Source of the DNA: JAZREA01 sp045660545
GTDB taxonomy: Bacteria; Bacillota; Clostridia; Monoglobales; Firm-18
Direction of reading: 5' to 3'
DNA: 49,926 nt
Assembly: GCA_045660545.1 (NCBI GenBank)
Contig: JAZREA010000009.1
Coordinates: 1 to 49,926, forward strand
Shown here: one piece after another, positions 43,297 through 49,926 of the stretch
Numbering within the stretch: position 1 is the first letter of the stretch
Layout of the letters: each line of letters starts with the position of its first letter
The notes under the pieces: model-generated
What the model was told of the DNA's origin: nothing
What the model saw: only the letters and a program-made list of their open reading frames with translations
The model's database searches: none
Translations under genes and position numbers: made by a program

Positions 43297-43929
43297 TTGG
43301 AAAACTTGCTTATAAACAATTATGCCGAGGCAGTCGGCGACTTGCAGAGCGAATTTTCATACAGTCATGAAAGCTATGGGGAGTGTTTTTATTCATTCAC
43401 AATTAAGATTCCCCGCCTTTCGGACAGTGCAGATATAATAGTGGTTACGGCTTCTGAACGCATTTTGTGCGACGAGGACTACAAAATAGGCGACCGCGTG
43501 CATATAGTGGGTCAGTTTAGGTCATATAACAATTACCAGGAACAGGGCAGCAGGCTTATTTTAACTCTTTTTGCAAAATCTATAAAAAAGGCGGACAATG
43601 AAAAATATATGAACGAAATTGAACTGAACGGCTTTTTGTGCAAGGAGCCGATTTACAGGACTACTCCGTTTGGACGTGAGATTACCGACATACTGCTGGC
43701 GGTAAACAGGACTCATAACAAGTCTGACTACATACCCTGCATCGCGTGGGGCAGAAACGCCAAGTTCGCCGAGCGTCTTACTGTCGGGGACAAAATAACA
43801 GTAAGTGGCAGGATGCAAAGCCGTGAGTATCAAAAAAGGCTTGATGACGAGGTTTTAACCCGCGTTGCGTACGAAATTTCAATTTCAAAAATTGAAACTG
43901 ACATCCAACCAAAAATTAACAGTATATAA
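43297..43929 (+). CDS. Tandem OB-fold, single-stranded DNA-binding-like protein
   Basis: The 210-residue protein appears to hold two OB folds: residues ~10-100 (FYSFTIKIPRLSDSADIIVVTASERI ... GDRVHIVGQFRSYN) and ~105-200 (NEIELNGFLCKEPIYRT ... DILLAVNRTHNKSDYIPCIAWGRNAKFAERLTVGDKITVSGRMQSREYQ). The second is a clear SSB-type domain. It lacks the acidic SSB tail, so it is not the replicative SSB. It starts with TTG (43297); GGGAG lies 11 bases upstream. It stands alone upstream of a spore-protein gene. Confidence 0.82.
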   Translation: MENLLINNYAEAVGDLQSEFSYSHESYGECFYSFTIKIPRLSDSADIIVVTASERILCDEDYKIGDRVHIVGQFRSYNNYQEQGSRLILTLFAKSIKKADNEKYMNEIELNGFLCKEPIYRTTPFGREITDILLAVNRTHNKSDYIPCIAWGRNAKFAERLTVGDKITVSGRMQSREYQKRLDDEVLTRVAYEISISKIETDIQPKINSI

Positions 43930-44002
43930 AAACCCCCTTTGCAAAAAATATGGTTGTAACTTAAAAAAAGGTACAATTATTAACAAAGGAGTGTAATTTA
44001 CA

Positions 44003-44194
44003 ATGGCAAATAACAAACACGTTGTTCCTGAAGCTAAGCAGGCAATGAACAGATTTAAGATGGAAGCGGCAAGTGAAGTAGGCGTTAACCTTAAAGAAGG
44101 TTACAACGGCGACTTGACTTCCCGTCAGGCAGGTAGCGTAGGCGGTCAGATGGTTAAAAAGATGATCGAAGCTTACGAAAACGGCATGAGATAA
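44003..44194 (+). CDS. Small acid-soluble spore protein, alpha/beta type
   Basis: The 63-residue protein begins MANNKHVVPEAKQAMNRFKMEAASEVGVNL and has the second conserved stretch GYNGDLTSRQAGSVGGQMVKKMIEAYENGM. These proteins coat and protect spore DNA and are cut by the GPR protease at the E-A-S site (MEAASEVG). The AAAGGAGTG ribosome site is strong. A sigma-G promoter is expected but I could not place one with confidence. It is direct evidence for spore formation. Confidence 0.96.
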   Translation: MANNKHVVPEAKQAMNRFKMEAASEVGVNLKEGYNGDLTSRQAGSVGGQMVKKMIEAYENGMR

Positions 44195-44210
44195 CAAAAA
44201 TCTTATAACT

Positions 44211-44250
44211 TAATGGGCAGTGCTTTTTTCGCTGCCCATTAAATTTTACG
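44211..44250 (+). terminator. Terminator after the SASP gene
   Basis: TAATGGGCAG (44211-44220) pairs exactly with CTGCCCATTA (44232-44241); the following T tract is short. Confidence 0.75.
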
Positions 44251-44259
44251 GAGGATTAT

Positions 44260-44475
44260 ATGTTAAGACGATTTTTAGTTGTTACTATGGTTTTTGCATG
44301 TATGGCTGCCTTTACTGCTTGCGGAGGTAATGACTCGGGCAGCGGTGTGCAGAATGATTCGAATGGCGGCGCAACCGACGGAACAACCAACAACATGACT
44401 ACCGACATGCGTATTATAGGTGAAGATATGCGAAACGGCGTAGACGATATGATGGACGGCGCTAATATGAGATAA
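44260..44475 (+). CDS. Small lipoprotein of unknown function
   Basis: The 71-residue protein has a lipoprotein signal peptide with lipobox FTAC (Cys21) followed by GGNDSGSG. The mature part is short, acidic and rich in Asn, Asp and Met, with repeated D-M-R/D-M-M motifs. The ribosome site ACGGAGGAT precedes the ATG. It follows the SASP gene and has its own terminator. It might be a spore-related lipoprotein, but there is no recognisable domain. Confidence 0.75.
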   Translation: MLRRFLVVTMVFACMAAFTACGGNDSGSGVQNDSNGGATDGTTNNMTTDMRIIGEDMRNGVDDMMDGANMR

Positions 44476-44478
44476 ACA

Positions 44479-44513
44479 AAGAGGGTGCAGCCTTACGGCA
44501 GCCCTCTTTTTTT
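44479..44513 (+). terminator. Terminator after the small lipoprotein
   Basis: GAGGG (44481-44485) and CCCTC (44502-44506) with further inner pairs, then eight or more T. Confidence 0.85.
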
Positions 44514-44550
44514 GATTTTTAAAAAAATGCACTACCTTGTTGAAAAAATA

Positions 44551-44579
44551 TTGCCAACCAAAAAAACTTGTGATATAAT
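44551..44579 (+). promoter_or_regulatory. purC promoter with extended -10
   Basis: TTGCCA (44551-44556), 17 bases, TGA-TATAAT (44571-44579). It is 175 bases upstream of purC. Confidence 0.78.
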
Positions 44580-44590
44580 TGATACATATA

Positions 44591-44697
44591 GGATTTTATT
44601 TCATAAAATCCCCAAAGCCTTTCGGCTTTTGCGGCCTTTGGCCGCGTGTGTCAATTGACGGCGTCGTAAAAACGCCCTTGCAAGCAAGCGTTTTTAC
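44591..44697 (+). repeat. Chain of hairpins in the purC leader
   Basis: Between the promoter and purC the RNA can form five hairpins or palindromes in a row: GGATTTTAT/ATAAAATCC (44591-44611), AAAGCC/GGCTTT (44614-44629), GCGGCC/GGCCGC (44631-44645), GTCAATTGAC (44650-44659) and GTAAAAACGC/GCGTTTTTAC (44666-44697). None has a terminator-like T tail. It could be a mobile repeat inserted in the leader or a regulatory RNA; a 65-codon frame running through it has no coding support. Confidence 0.55.
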
Positions 44698-44753
44698 TCC
44701 TAGTAAAATTGGCATATTAAATTTAAGACTAATGAAAAGGAAGAGATTTGTTT

Positions 44754-45437
44754 ATGAAAAAGATTTACGAAGGTAAGACCAAAGACGTTTACAGTTTAGA
44801 TAACGGTAACGTACTTCTTAAATTTAAAGATGACTGCACCGGTAAAGACGGCGTTTTTGACCCGGGCGAGAACTCTGTCGGTCTTAAAATTGAAGGTATA
44901 GGTAAGGCTAACCTCAGAACTTCTGTGTACTATTTTGACCTTTTGAAGAAGGCGGGTATCAAGACACATTACGTTAGCGCTGACGTTGACGAGGCTACTA
45001 TGGAAGTTTTGCCCGGTAAGGTGTTTGGACACGGCCTTGAGGTTATTTGCAGACTGGTTGCAACAGGCAGCTTTATTCGCAGATACGGTGAATATATAAA
45101 GGACGGTACTCCTTTGGAGGGTGGCTATGTAGAGTGCACCTTCAAAAACGACGAAAAGGGCGACCCGTTGGTTACATCAGAGGGCTTGGCTGCTCTTGGC
45201 GTAATGAGCGAGGAAATGTTTAAGAGCATGAAGGAGCAGACTTTGAAAATTACTAAAATCGTTGCTGACGACTTAAAGACAATCGGTCTTGACCTTTGGG
45301 ATATCAAGTTCGAGTTCGGCTACAACAACGACGAGGTTATTTTGATTGACGAAATCGCTTCCCCAAATATGCGCGTTTACAAAGACGGCAAGATTGTAGA
45401 CCCGGTTGAGCTTACAAAATTAATTTTGGACAGATAG
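44754..45437 (+). CDS. purC: SAICAR synthetase
   Basis: PurC joins aspartate to CAIR in purine synthesis, making SAICAR. The 227-residue protein begins MKKIYEGKTKDVYSLDNGNVLLKFKDD and has the ATP- and substrate-binding RLVATGSFIRRYG and the DIKFEFGYN and LIDEIASPNMRVY motifs. The ATG at 44754 has AAGGAAGAG about 8-10 bases upstream; a TTG two codons earlier is in frame. It is alone, not in the usual pur operon. Confidence 0.95.
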   Translation: MKKIYEGKTKDVYSLDNGNVLLKFKDDCTGKDGVFDPGENSVGLKIEGIGKANLRTSVYYFDLLKKAGIKTHYVSADVDEATMEVLPGKVFGHGLEVICRLVATGSFIRRYGEYIKDGTPLEGGYVECTFKNDEKGDPLVTSEGLAALGVMSEEMFKSMKEQTLKITKIVADDLKTIGLDLWDIKFEFGYNNDEVILIDEIASPNMRVYKDGKIVDPVELTKLILDR

Positions 45438-45441
45438 TTTA

Positions 45442-45472
45442 AAGAGACGGCATACTTTGTGCCGTCTCTTTG
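45442..45472 (+). terminator. Terminator after purC
   Basis: AAGAGACGGCA (45442-45452) pairs with TGCCGTCTCTT (45460-45470), followed by TTGTTG. Confidence 0.85.
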
Positions 45473-45564
45473 TTGTCGAAAAATATGTTTGTGGTGTAAG
45501 GCTTCGACTTGATAAAGAAAATACAAACAAAGAAACAATTAACGAACAGAGTGAACTGAAAAAT

Positions 45565-45595
45565 GGGCTGTCACACCAATAAGGTGAGACAGCCC
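45565..45595 (-). terminator. Terminator of the DeoR-type regulator gene
   Basis: GGGCTGTC (45565-45572) pairs with GACAGCCC (45588-45595), with inner CACC/GGTG. The minus strand continues with ATTTTT; the plus strand has only a weak tract. The stretch 45473-45564 shows nothing else. Confidence 0.7.
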
Positions 45596-45677
45596 AAAAT
45601 TTTGTGCGTAACAAGAGTGATATGGAAATTAAAATATCAATACAGACATTAAGATATACACATCGGTTTGGTAAGCT

Positions 45678-46439
45678 TTATGCCCTGTGTATATCTATGT
45701 TAAGATCAGTAAGAAATTTATAAAGTTCTTCGTCAAGGGAAGCGTTGGTAACGATTTTATCCGCAACTTCAAGCGGTGAAATTTTTGCAAATGCTGTACG
45801 TTCGAATTTAGTAGTATCAGCGGCTATTATGCAAAGCTTTGATTGTTCAATCATAGCACGGTCGATAGCGGCTTCTTTGTCGTAGTATGTGGTAAAACCG
45901 TTTTGCGCATCAATTCCGTCAACAGAGAGAATTAGCTTGTCTGCATGGTATTTCTTTAGCTGCTCTACGGCGTCATCGCCATAGCTGAACTGGTATTTGG
46001 AATTGATATAACCACCTACCAGACAAACATTAAAGTTTGGTACGTCTGCCGCTTCTAATGCTATTGCAATCGAGTTTGTTACTATGTTTAAATTGTAGCT
46101 TGTAGGAAGGCTGCGAAAAACAAGCAGAGTTGTAGTGCCTGAATTGAGCATTAAAGTGTCTTTGTCCTCAACCATATTTGCAATCGCTTCTGCAATCTTT
46201 TTCTTTTCTTTCTGGTTGGTGTTCAAACGTTGGTTAAGATTCATACTGTAATACGGCTTGTATGAACTGATGGCACCGCCATGAACACGCGAAAGAAGAC
46301 CTTTCTTTTCAAGGTCTGTAAGATATGTTCTTATGGTTACTTCCGATATATCAAAATATTTACTTAATTCAGTTACGTTTACGCTGCCGTTTTTTTTCAA
46401 AAAATCAAGGATTTTTTGCTTACGTTCATTAAGGTCCAT
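45678..46439 (-). CDS. DeoR/GlpR-family transcriptional regulator
   Basis: The 253-residue protein has the DeoR helix-turn-helix (RKQKILDFLKKNGSVNVTELSKYFDISEVTIRTYLTDLEKKGLLSRVHGGAIS, residues ~7-58) and a sugar-phosphate-sensing domain (about 75-250: NSGTTTLLVFRSLP, VGGYINSKYQFSYGDDAVEQL, SVDGIDAQNGFTT). Such repressors usually sense a sugar phosphate made by the kinase they control. It is divergent from an FGGY kinase, which fits. A CGGAGGAGAA ribosome site precedes the ATG. Confidence 0.94.
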   Translation of the reverse strand: MDLNERKQKILDFLKKNGSVNVTELSKYFDISEVTIRTYLTDLEKKGLLSRVHGGAISSYKPYYSMNLNQRLNTNQKEKKKIAEAIANMVEDKDTLMLNSGTTTLLVFRSLPTSYNLNIVTNSIAIALEAADVPNFNVCLVGGYINSKYQFSYGDDAVEQLKKYHADKLILSVDGIDAQNGFTTYYDKEAAIDRAMIEQSKLCIIAADTTKFERTAFAKISPLEVADKIVTNASLDEELYKFLTDLNIDIHRA

Positions 46440-46476
46440 TTTCTCCTCCGTATGTCAAGCTATTGTGTTTGTGTTA

Positions 46477-46505
46477 ATTGTACCACGAATTATATCGTTT
46501 TGCAA
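46477..46505 (-). promoter_or_regulatory. Promoter of the DeoR-type gene
   Basis: On the minus strand TTGCAA (46500-46505), 17 bases, TACAAT (46477-46482). Confidence 0.7.
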
Positions 46506-46520
46506 TATTTTGTTATGCTT

Positions 46521-46557
46521 TTGTTTTTGTAAAAACAATAAGATTTACGTAAAAACA
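46521..46557. promoter_or_regulatory. Candidate operator for the DeoR-type repressor
   Basis: A perfect inverted repeat TTGTTTTT-GT-AAAAACAA (46521-46538) and a second GTAAAAACA at 46549-46557, 20 bases from the first (46529-46537), lie between the two divergent promoters, just before the kinase -35 box. Two sites two helical turns apart suit a DeoR-type oligomer. Confidence 0.5.
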
Positions 46558-46559
46558 CA

Positions 46560-46588
46560 TTGACGCAAAACAAAAGTTACTATATAAT
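46560..46588 (+). promoter_or_regulatory. Promoter of the FGGY kinase gene
   Basis: TTGACG (46560-46565), 17 bases, TATAAT (46583-46588). Confidence 0.85.
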
Positions 46589-46664
46589 ATATTTGGTTAG
46601 ATTTAATTATAATCTAAAAACGTAAAACACAGCAAAATATGTTCATTTTTTAAAAGAGGTGCGT

Positions 46665-48071
46665 ATGAAAATTCTTGGAATTGATTATGGAACAACATCA
46701 GTAAAGGCAGCGTTGTTTAACGAAAATTTAGAGCAGTCCTTGTGCCTTTCAAAAGATTACGCTTTAAATATCAAAGAGGATTTGGTAGAGCTTGAGGCGG
46801 TAAAATACTGGGAAATTTTAGAGGATATTTTAAACGAGATAGGCCCGGAAGCAAAGCCTGACGCACTTGCGATTGATACACAATGTGAAACAATAATACT
46901 TGCAGACGAAAACGGCAATCCTGTGCGTGACGCGATTGTGTGGCTTGATAACCGAGCAAAAAAGGAAGCCGAAATTATAGAGGCGCACTTTGGAAGGCAA
47001 AAGGTGTATGAAATTACAGGTCAGCCTGAAATTACGGCAACATGGCCTGCGTGCAAGCTTTTGTGGGTGAAAAATAACGAGCCTGATGTGTGGGCAAAAA
47101 CAAAGAAAATCTTTCTTTTAGAGGACTATCTTCTATATAAGCTTACGGGCAAGTTCGTAACGGAAAAAACACTTCAGTCATCAAGCCTTTATTTTGATAT
47201 CAAAAAAGGTACGTGGTGGGACGAAATCCTTGATTTTATAGGAGTGGACAAAGAAAAACTTCCGACGCTTTTAAAAAGCGGTGAATACGTAGGCGACTAT
47301 AACGGAATAAAGGTAGTAACCTCAGCAATGGACCAGATTGCAGGCGCAATAGGCGCAGGAGTAGTAGAAAAAGGAATAATAAGCGAAATGACGGGAACGA
47401 CAATGGCAATATTTGTTCCTACAGATGAAATTCCTGCCTATGACGAAAACAGTATCGTGCCTTGCCATTATAATTATGATGATGGTTATTGTCTGCTTTC
47501 GTGGAGTCCGACGGCAGGGATGGCGCTTAAATGGTTTAAAAACGCATTTTTAAAAGATATGACTTTTAAAGAGCTTGACGAAATGGCTGAAAAGATTAAC
47601 ATAGGAAGCGACGGAGTTGTATTTTTGCCATATTTGTGCGGTTCTACAATGCCGAAATATAACCCTGATGCAAAAGGCAGCTTTACAGGCCTTACACCGG
47701 AGCATACGCCTGCGCATTTTGTGCGCAGTATAATGGAAGCGGTAGCGTGCGTTTTAAAGAGCAATCTTGATTATTTAAAAGTACCTGTCAGGGAAATACG
47801 CGCAATGGGCGGAGGCGCAATGAGCAGCCTTTGGTGTTCTATTAAGGCTGATATGACAAATATGAATATTATCACGCTTAAAAATAAGGAAACAGCGTGC
47901 CTCGGTTCTGCGATTTTAGCGGGTGTCGGATGCGGATGCTTTTCTTCCGTTGAAGAGGCGTGTAAAAATATTAAAACAGATAAAGTCTATACACCGAGCG
48001 GCGCAGACTATAAAAAAGTATATGAAAAATATATGGAATATGACAATCTTCTTAACCAAAAGAGAGTGTAA
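46665..48071 (+). CDS. FGGY-family carbohydrate kinase
   Basis: The 468-residue protein has the ASKHA fold: phosphate-binding GIDYGTTSVKAALF (residues ~5-18), the IDTQCETIILADENGNPVRDAIVWLDNRA stretch, the adenosine-side GTTMAIFVP and the FGGY-type C-terminal RAMGGGAMSSLWCSIKADM. Such enzymes phosphorylate xylulose, ribulose, glycerol, erythritol and similar sugars; the substrate is not clear here. The ATG at 46665 sits just after AGAGGTG; a GTG two codons earlier overlaps that site. The divergent DeoR gene and following aminotransferase suggest a catabolic locus. Confidence 0.92.
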   Translation: MKILGIDYGTTSVKAALFNENLEQSLCLSKDYALNIKEDLVELEAVKYWEILEDILNEIGPEAKPDALAIDTQCETIILADENGNPVRDAIVWLDNRAKKEAEIIEAHFGRQKVYEITGQPEITATWPACKLLWVKNNEPDVWAKTKKIFLLEDYLLYKLTGKFVTEKTLQSSSLYFDIKKGTWWDEILDFIGVDKEKLPTLLKSGEYVGDYNGIKVVTSAMDQIAGAIGAGVVEKGIISEMTGTTMAIFVPTDEIPAYDENSIVPCHYNYDDGYCLLSWSPTAGMALKWFKNAFLKDMTFKELDEMAEKINIGSDGVVFLPYLCGSTMPKYNPDAKGSFTGLTPEHTPAHFVRSIMEAVACVLKSNLDYLKVPVREIRAMGGGAMSSLWCSIKADMTNMNIITLKNKETACLGSAILAGVGCGCFSSVEEACKNIKTDKVYTPSGADYKKVYEKYMEYDNLLNQKRV

Positions 48072-48146
48072 AACATGATTAATGCGGCATTTTTCCCGCA
48101 AAACTCTTAACAAAATGTTGACTTAAAGTTTGTTTTAAATGGCAAG

Positions 48147-48177
48147 CGAAAGAAAAACGAAAGAAAAACGAAAGAAA
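48147..48177. repeat. 11-bp tandem repeat of CGAAAGAAAAA upstream of the aminotransferase promoter
   Basis: Two full copies (48147-48157, 48158-48168) and nine bases of a third (48169-48177) end four bases before the -35 box. A-tracts recur once per helical turn, which should bend the DNA or act as an UP element. Confidence 0.75.
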
Positions 48178-48181
48178 TTGG

Positions 48182-48226
48182 TTGACTTTTTGAAAGTGTA
48201 GGTGTATAATAGGTGTATAATATAAT
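48182..48226 (+). promoter_or_regulatory. Aminotransferase promoter with triplicated -10 box
   Basis: TTGACT (48182-48187), 17 bases, TATAAT (48205-48210). The unit GGTGTATAATA is repeated in tandem (48201-48211, 48212-48222), so further TATAAT boxes start at 48216 and 48221. Confidence 0.82.
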
Positions 48227-48253
48227 TAAAATATTGAGAAAAGGGGTTTTAAT

Positions 48254-49624
48254 ATGAGTAAAAACTGGGCAAGTGTTGATCTTAACACAGTTCCAAACAT
48301 GGTTTCAAAAACTGTTCCGGGTCCTAAATCAGTTGAATATCACGAAAGATGTTCAAAGTACATGAAGGGCTATTCAAGTCAGGTTAAACTTTTCCCTGTA
48401 ACTTTTGATTCGGGATATGGCTATACTTTAAAAGACGTTGACGGCAATACATACATCGACTTTTCATCAGGTATATATGTAACGGGCTTAGGTCATTGCC
48501 ATCCGAAAATCAGCGAGGCAGTTGCTAAACAGGCACAGTCTTTGATGAACTGTCACGACTTCACAACAAAGGTTAAAATGGAGCTTGTTGAAAAAATGCA
48601 CGAAATCACAGGTGGCAGATTCGGCGGTTTCCAGTTCTACGATTCAGGCACAACTGCGGTTGAAGCAGGTCTTCGTTGTGCACGTGCTGCAACAGGCAAG
48701 CAGGAATTTATCTCGTTCTACAGAGACTTCCACGGTAAAACATACGGCGCAAACTCGCTTGCAGTAGTTGGTACTGATACACATATGAGAGCTCCGGGCT
48801 TTATGCTCGCTCCAAGACCGAATCCGTATCGCGACTTCTTCGGCAGAACACCTGAAGAAGCTTGGAAGGATTCATCACCATATATCAGAATGATTGAAGG
48901 AATAATTGATAACGAATGTGCAGCAGGCGGTAACAACCTTGCAGCAATCGTATTAGAGCCGATTCAGGGCTGGGGAGGTTCTATCATTCCTCCTGCCGAC
49001 TTTATTCCTGCGCTTCGTGAGCTTTGTGACAAACGTGGAATACTCCTCTTTGCAGACGAAGTTCTAAACTGTATGGCAAGAACAGGTAAATGGCTTGCTA
49101 TGGACCATTGGGATGTTACAGCTGACATTACAACTTTGGGTAAAGGCTTCGGTAACGGATTCCCTGTAACTGCATTGGCAGTATCAAAGGACTTGGCTCC
49201 TGCTATTGAGAAGATTTCTGCATCTTCAAGCTATGGTGGCAACCCGATGGCTTGTGTTGCTGCACTTGAATCAATCAAGGTTATTGAAGAAGAAAAGTTA
49301 AATGAGAGATCAACTCATCTCGGCGAAATAATGCTCAAGAGAATGCAGGAAATGATGGCTGCGCACCCAATTATCGGTGATGTTCGTGCTATCGGTTGCT
49401 TGCAGGCTATTGAAATCGTTAAAGACCGCGACACAAAAGAACCGTTTGCAGAAGCCGGCACAATGATTTATCAGAAGGCGTTCGAAAAGGGTCTTGCTTG
49501 GGTTCCGTCAGGTCACATCTTACGTATGTCACCTCCAATGATTTTGGATGACGAGGCTGCATTAAAGGGTCTTGACATCATTGAAGAAGCAGTAGCAGAA
49601 ACCGAGAAGCATTTCGGTTATTAA
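48254..49624 (+). CDS. PLP-dependent class III aminotransferase
   Basis: The 456-residue protein shows the class III layout: DGNTYIDFSSGIYVTGLGHCHPKI at the start, the SGTTAVEAGLRCAR phosphate-binding turn, LFADEVLNCMARTGKW and the PLP lysine K297 in TLGKGFGNGFPVTAL. It transfers amino groups to or from omega-amino, amino-sugar or similar substrates; the exact one is unknown. An AAAAGGGG ribosome site precedes the ATG. It has its own strong promoter, so it is regulated apart from the kinase upstream, and an oxidoreductase follows. Confidence 0.93.
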   Translation: MSKNWASVDLNTVPNMVSKTVPGPKSVEYHERCSKYMKGYSSQVKLFPVTFDSGYGYTLKDVDGNTYIDFSSGIYVTGLGHCHPKISEAVAKQAQSLMNCHDFTTKVKMELVEKMHEITGGRFGGFQFYDSGTTAVEAGLRCARAATGKQEFISFYRDFHGKTYGANSLAVVGTDTHMRAPGFMLAPRPNPYRDFFGRTPEEAWKDSSPYIRMIEGIIDNECAAGGNNLAAIVLEPIQGWGGSIIPPADFIPALRELCDKRGILLFADEVLNCMARTGKWLAMDHWDVTADITTLGKGFGNGFPVTALAVSKDLAPAIEKISASSSYGGNPMACVAALESIKVIEEEKLNERSTHLGEIMLKRMQEMMAAHPIIGDVRAIGCLQAIEIVKDRDTKEPFAEAGTMIYQKAFEKGLAWVPSGHILRMSPPMILDDEAALKGLDIIEEAVAETEKHFGY

Positions 49625-49634
49625 TATGAAAATC

Positions 49635-49678
49635 TCAAGGGTTATTGCTGAAAAAACTTTTCGTGCAATAACCCTTGA
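49635..49678 (+). terminator. Hairpin between the aminotransferase and oxidoreductase genes
   Basis: TCAAGGGTTATTGC (49635-49648) pairs exactly with GCAATAACCCTTGA (49665-49678). A clear T tract is missing, so it may stabilise the mRNA end or only partly terminate. Confidence 0.5.
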
Positions 49679-49706
49679 AAAGCTTTAAATAAAGAGAGGT
49701 ATTTTT

Positions 49707-49926
49707 ATGAGAACAATAAAATTCGGTCTTATCGGCTGTGGTCTTATGGCACGTGAATTTGCTTCTGCGGCGGCAAGATGGTGCCATCTTAAAGAAGATA
49801 TAGCAAAGCCTGAAATCGTTGGTATATGCTCCGTTGTTCCTGAAGAAATGGAATGGTTTAAGAAAAATTTCCCCGAAATCAAGTATGCTGTGGCAGACTA
49901 TAAGGAGCTTCTTGACAAAGAAGATA
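49707..49926 (+). CDS. Gfo/Idh/MocA-family oxidoreductase, N-terminal part
   Basis: The frame runs from ATG 49707 (AGAGAGG upstream) to the window end, giving 73 residues: MRTIKFGLIGCGLMAREFASAAAR then PEIVGICSVVPEEMEWFKKNFPEI. This is the Rossmann NAD(P)-binding start of the Gfo/Idh/MocA family, with the GLIGCGLMA glycine motif. Members oxidise sugars or inositols. The gene is cut by the window edge. An oxidoreductase, aminotransferase, kinase and DeoR regulator together suggest a sugar or amino-sugar pathway. Confidence 0.88.
   Translation, partial: MRTIKFGLIGCGLMAREFASAAARWCHLKEDIAKPEIVGICSVVPEEMEWFKKNFPEIKYAVADYKELLDKED

Noticed and set aside
44579..44776. 65-codon frame through the purC leader
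   Set aside because: It spans the hairpin chain and overlaps the start of purC; no ribosome site and no protein-like composition.
45420..45614. 64-codon minus-strand frame after purC
   Set aside because: It runs through two terminators and has low-complexity Ser/Phe/Leu composition.
1..49926. CRISPR arrays, tRNA genes and insertion sequences
   Set aside because: Scanning by eye showed no spaced direct-repeat array, no cloverleaf with CCA-type end and no transposase gene; a tRNA or repeat search program could still find something missed.

Overview
The window comes from the chromosome of a low-to-moderate-GC, Gram-positive, endospore-forming member of the Clostridia (Firmicutes). Spore formation is shown by spoIVA and an alpha/beta-type small acid-soluble spore protein. 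Housekeeping promoters of the TTGACA-17-TATAAT type, strong AGGAGG ribosome sites, a V-type rather than F-type ATPase operon, Rex and a class B PBP/RodA pair fit the same picture. I cannot name the genus from sequence alone. Gene density is high, most genes are core functions, and nearly every operon ends in a clear intrinsic terminator.

Layout. 1-130: 3' end of a 5S rRNA (end of an rRNA operon) and its terminator. 280-1889, minus strand: a small nucleotidyltransferase, then rpsU-yqeY behind a consensus promoter. 2024-12986: a long co-directional run secA-prfB-prfA-tsaC-rimI-tsaD-mfd, covering secretion, translation termination (prfB keeps its programmed +1 frameshift), t6A tRNA modification and transcription-coupled repair. 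13049-17136: a PpiC-type lipoprotein foldase, then FHA protein-RodA/FtsW-PBP for wall elongation. 17137-19884: L21 leader-rplU-rpmA-obgE-rex. 20010-22085: type III glutamine synthetase behind a promoter followed at once by a terminator. 22134-25733, minus strand: spoIVA, an AT-rich two-gene cassette (toxin-like protein plus small membrane protein), and a second copy of the spoIVA 3' end. 26024-34569: a nine-gene V-ATPase operon in the order of Enterococcus hirae ntpFIKECGABD, whose K subunit has the Na+-binding residues. 34570-34869: a terminator and a hairpin-rich element. 34870-36347, minus: luxS-rlmN. 36465-38387: DUF5685-like, DnaJ-like and membrane proteins. 38423-40435: divergent rarA and nth. 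40458-45437: an epimerase-like protein, ychF-mtnN, a double-OB protein, a SASP, a tiny lipoprotein and purC with a hairpin-rich leader. 45678-49926: a DeoR regulator divergent from an FGGY sugar kinase, a class III aminotransferase and the start of a Gfo/Idh/MocA oxidoreductase, probably a carbohydrate or amino-sugar catabolic locus cut by the window end.

The most unusual region is 22134-24400. The 48 C-terminal codons of spoIVA occur twice, flanking the cassette. The two copies differ at 14 bases, all synonymous. This points to arrival of the cassette together with a diverged spoIVA allele, leaving the old spoIVA tail beside the glutamine synthetase terminator. The inserted pair looks like a polymorphic-toxin/immunity module. 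Other points of interest are the loss of the L27 leader together with its protease gene, the glnN attenuator, the structured leader of purC, and 11-bp tandem repeats building the aminotransferase promoter.
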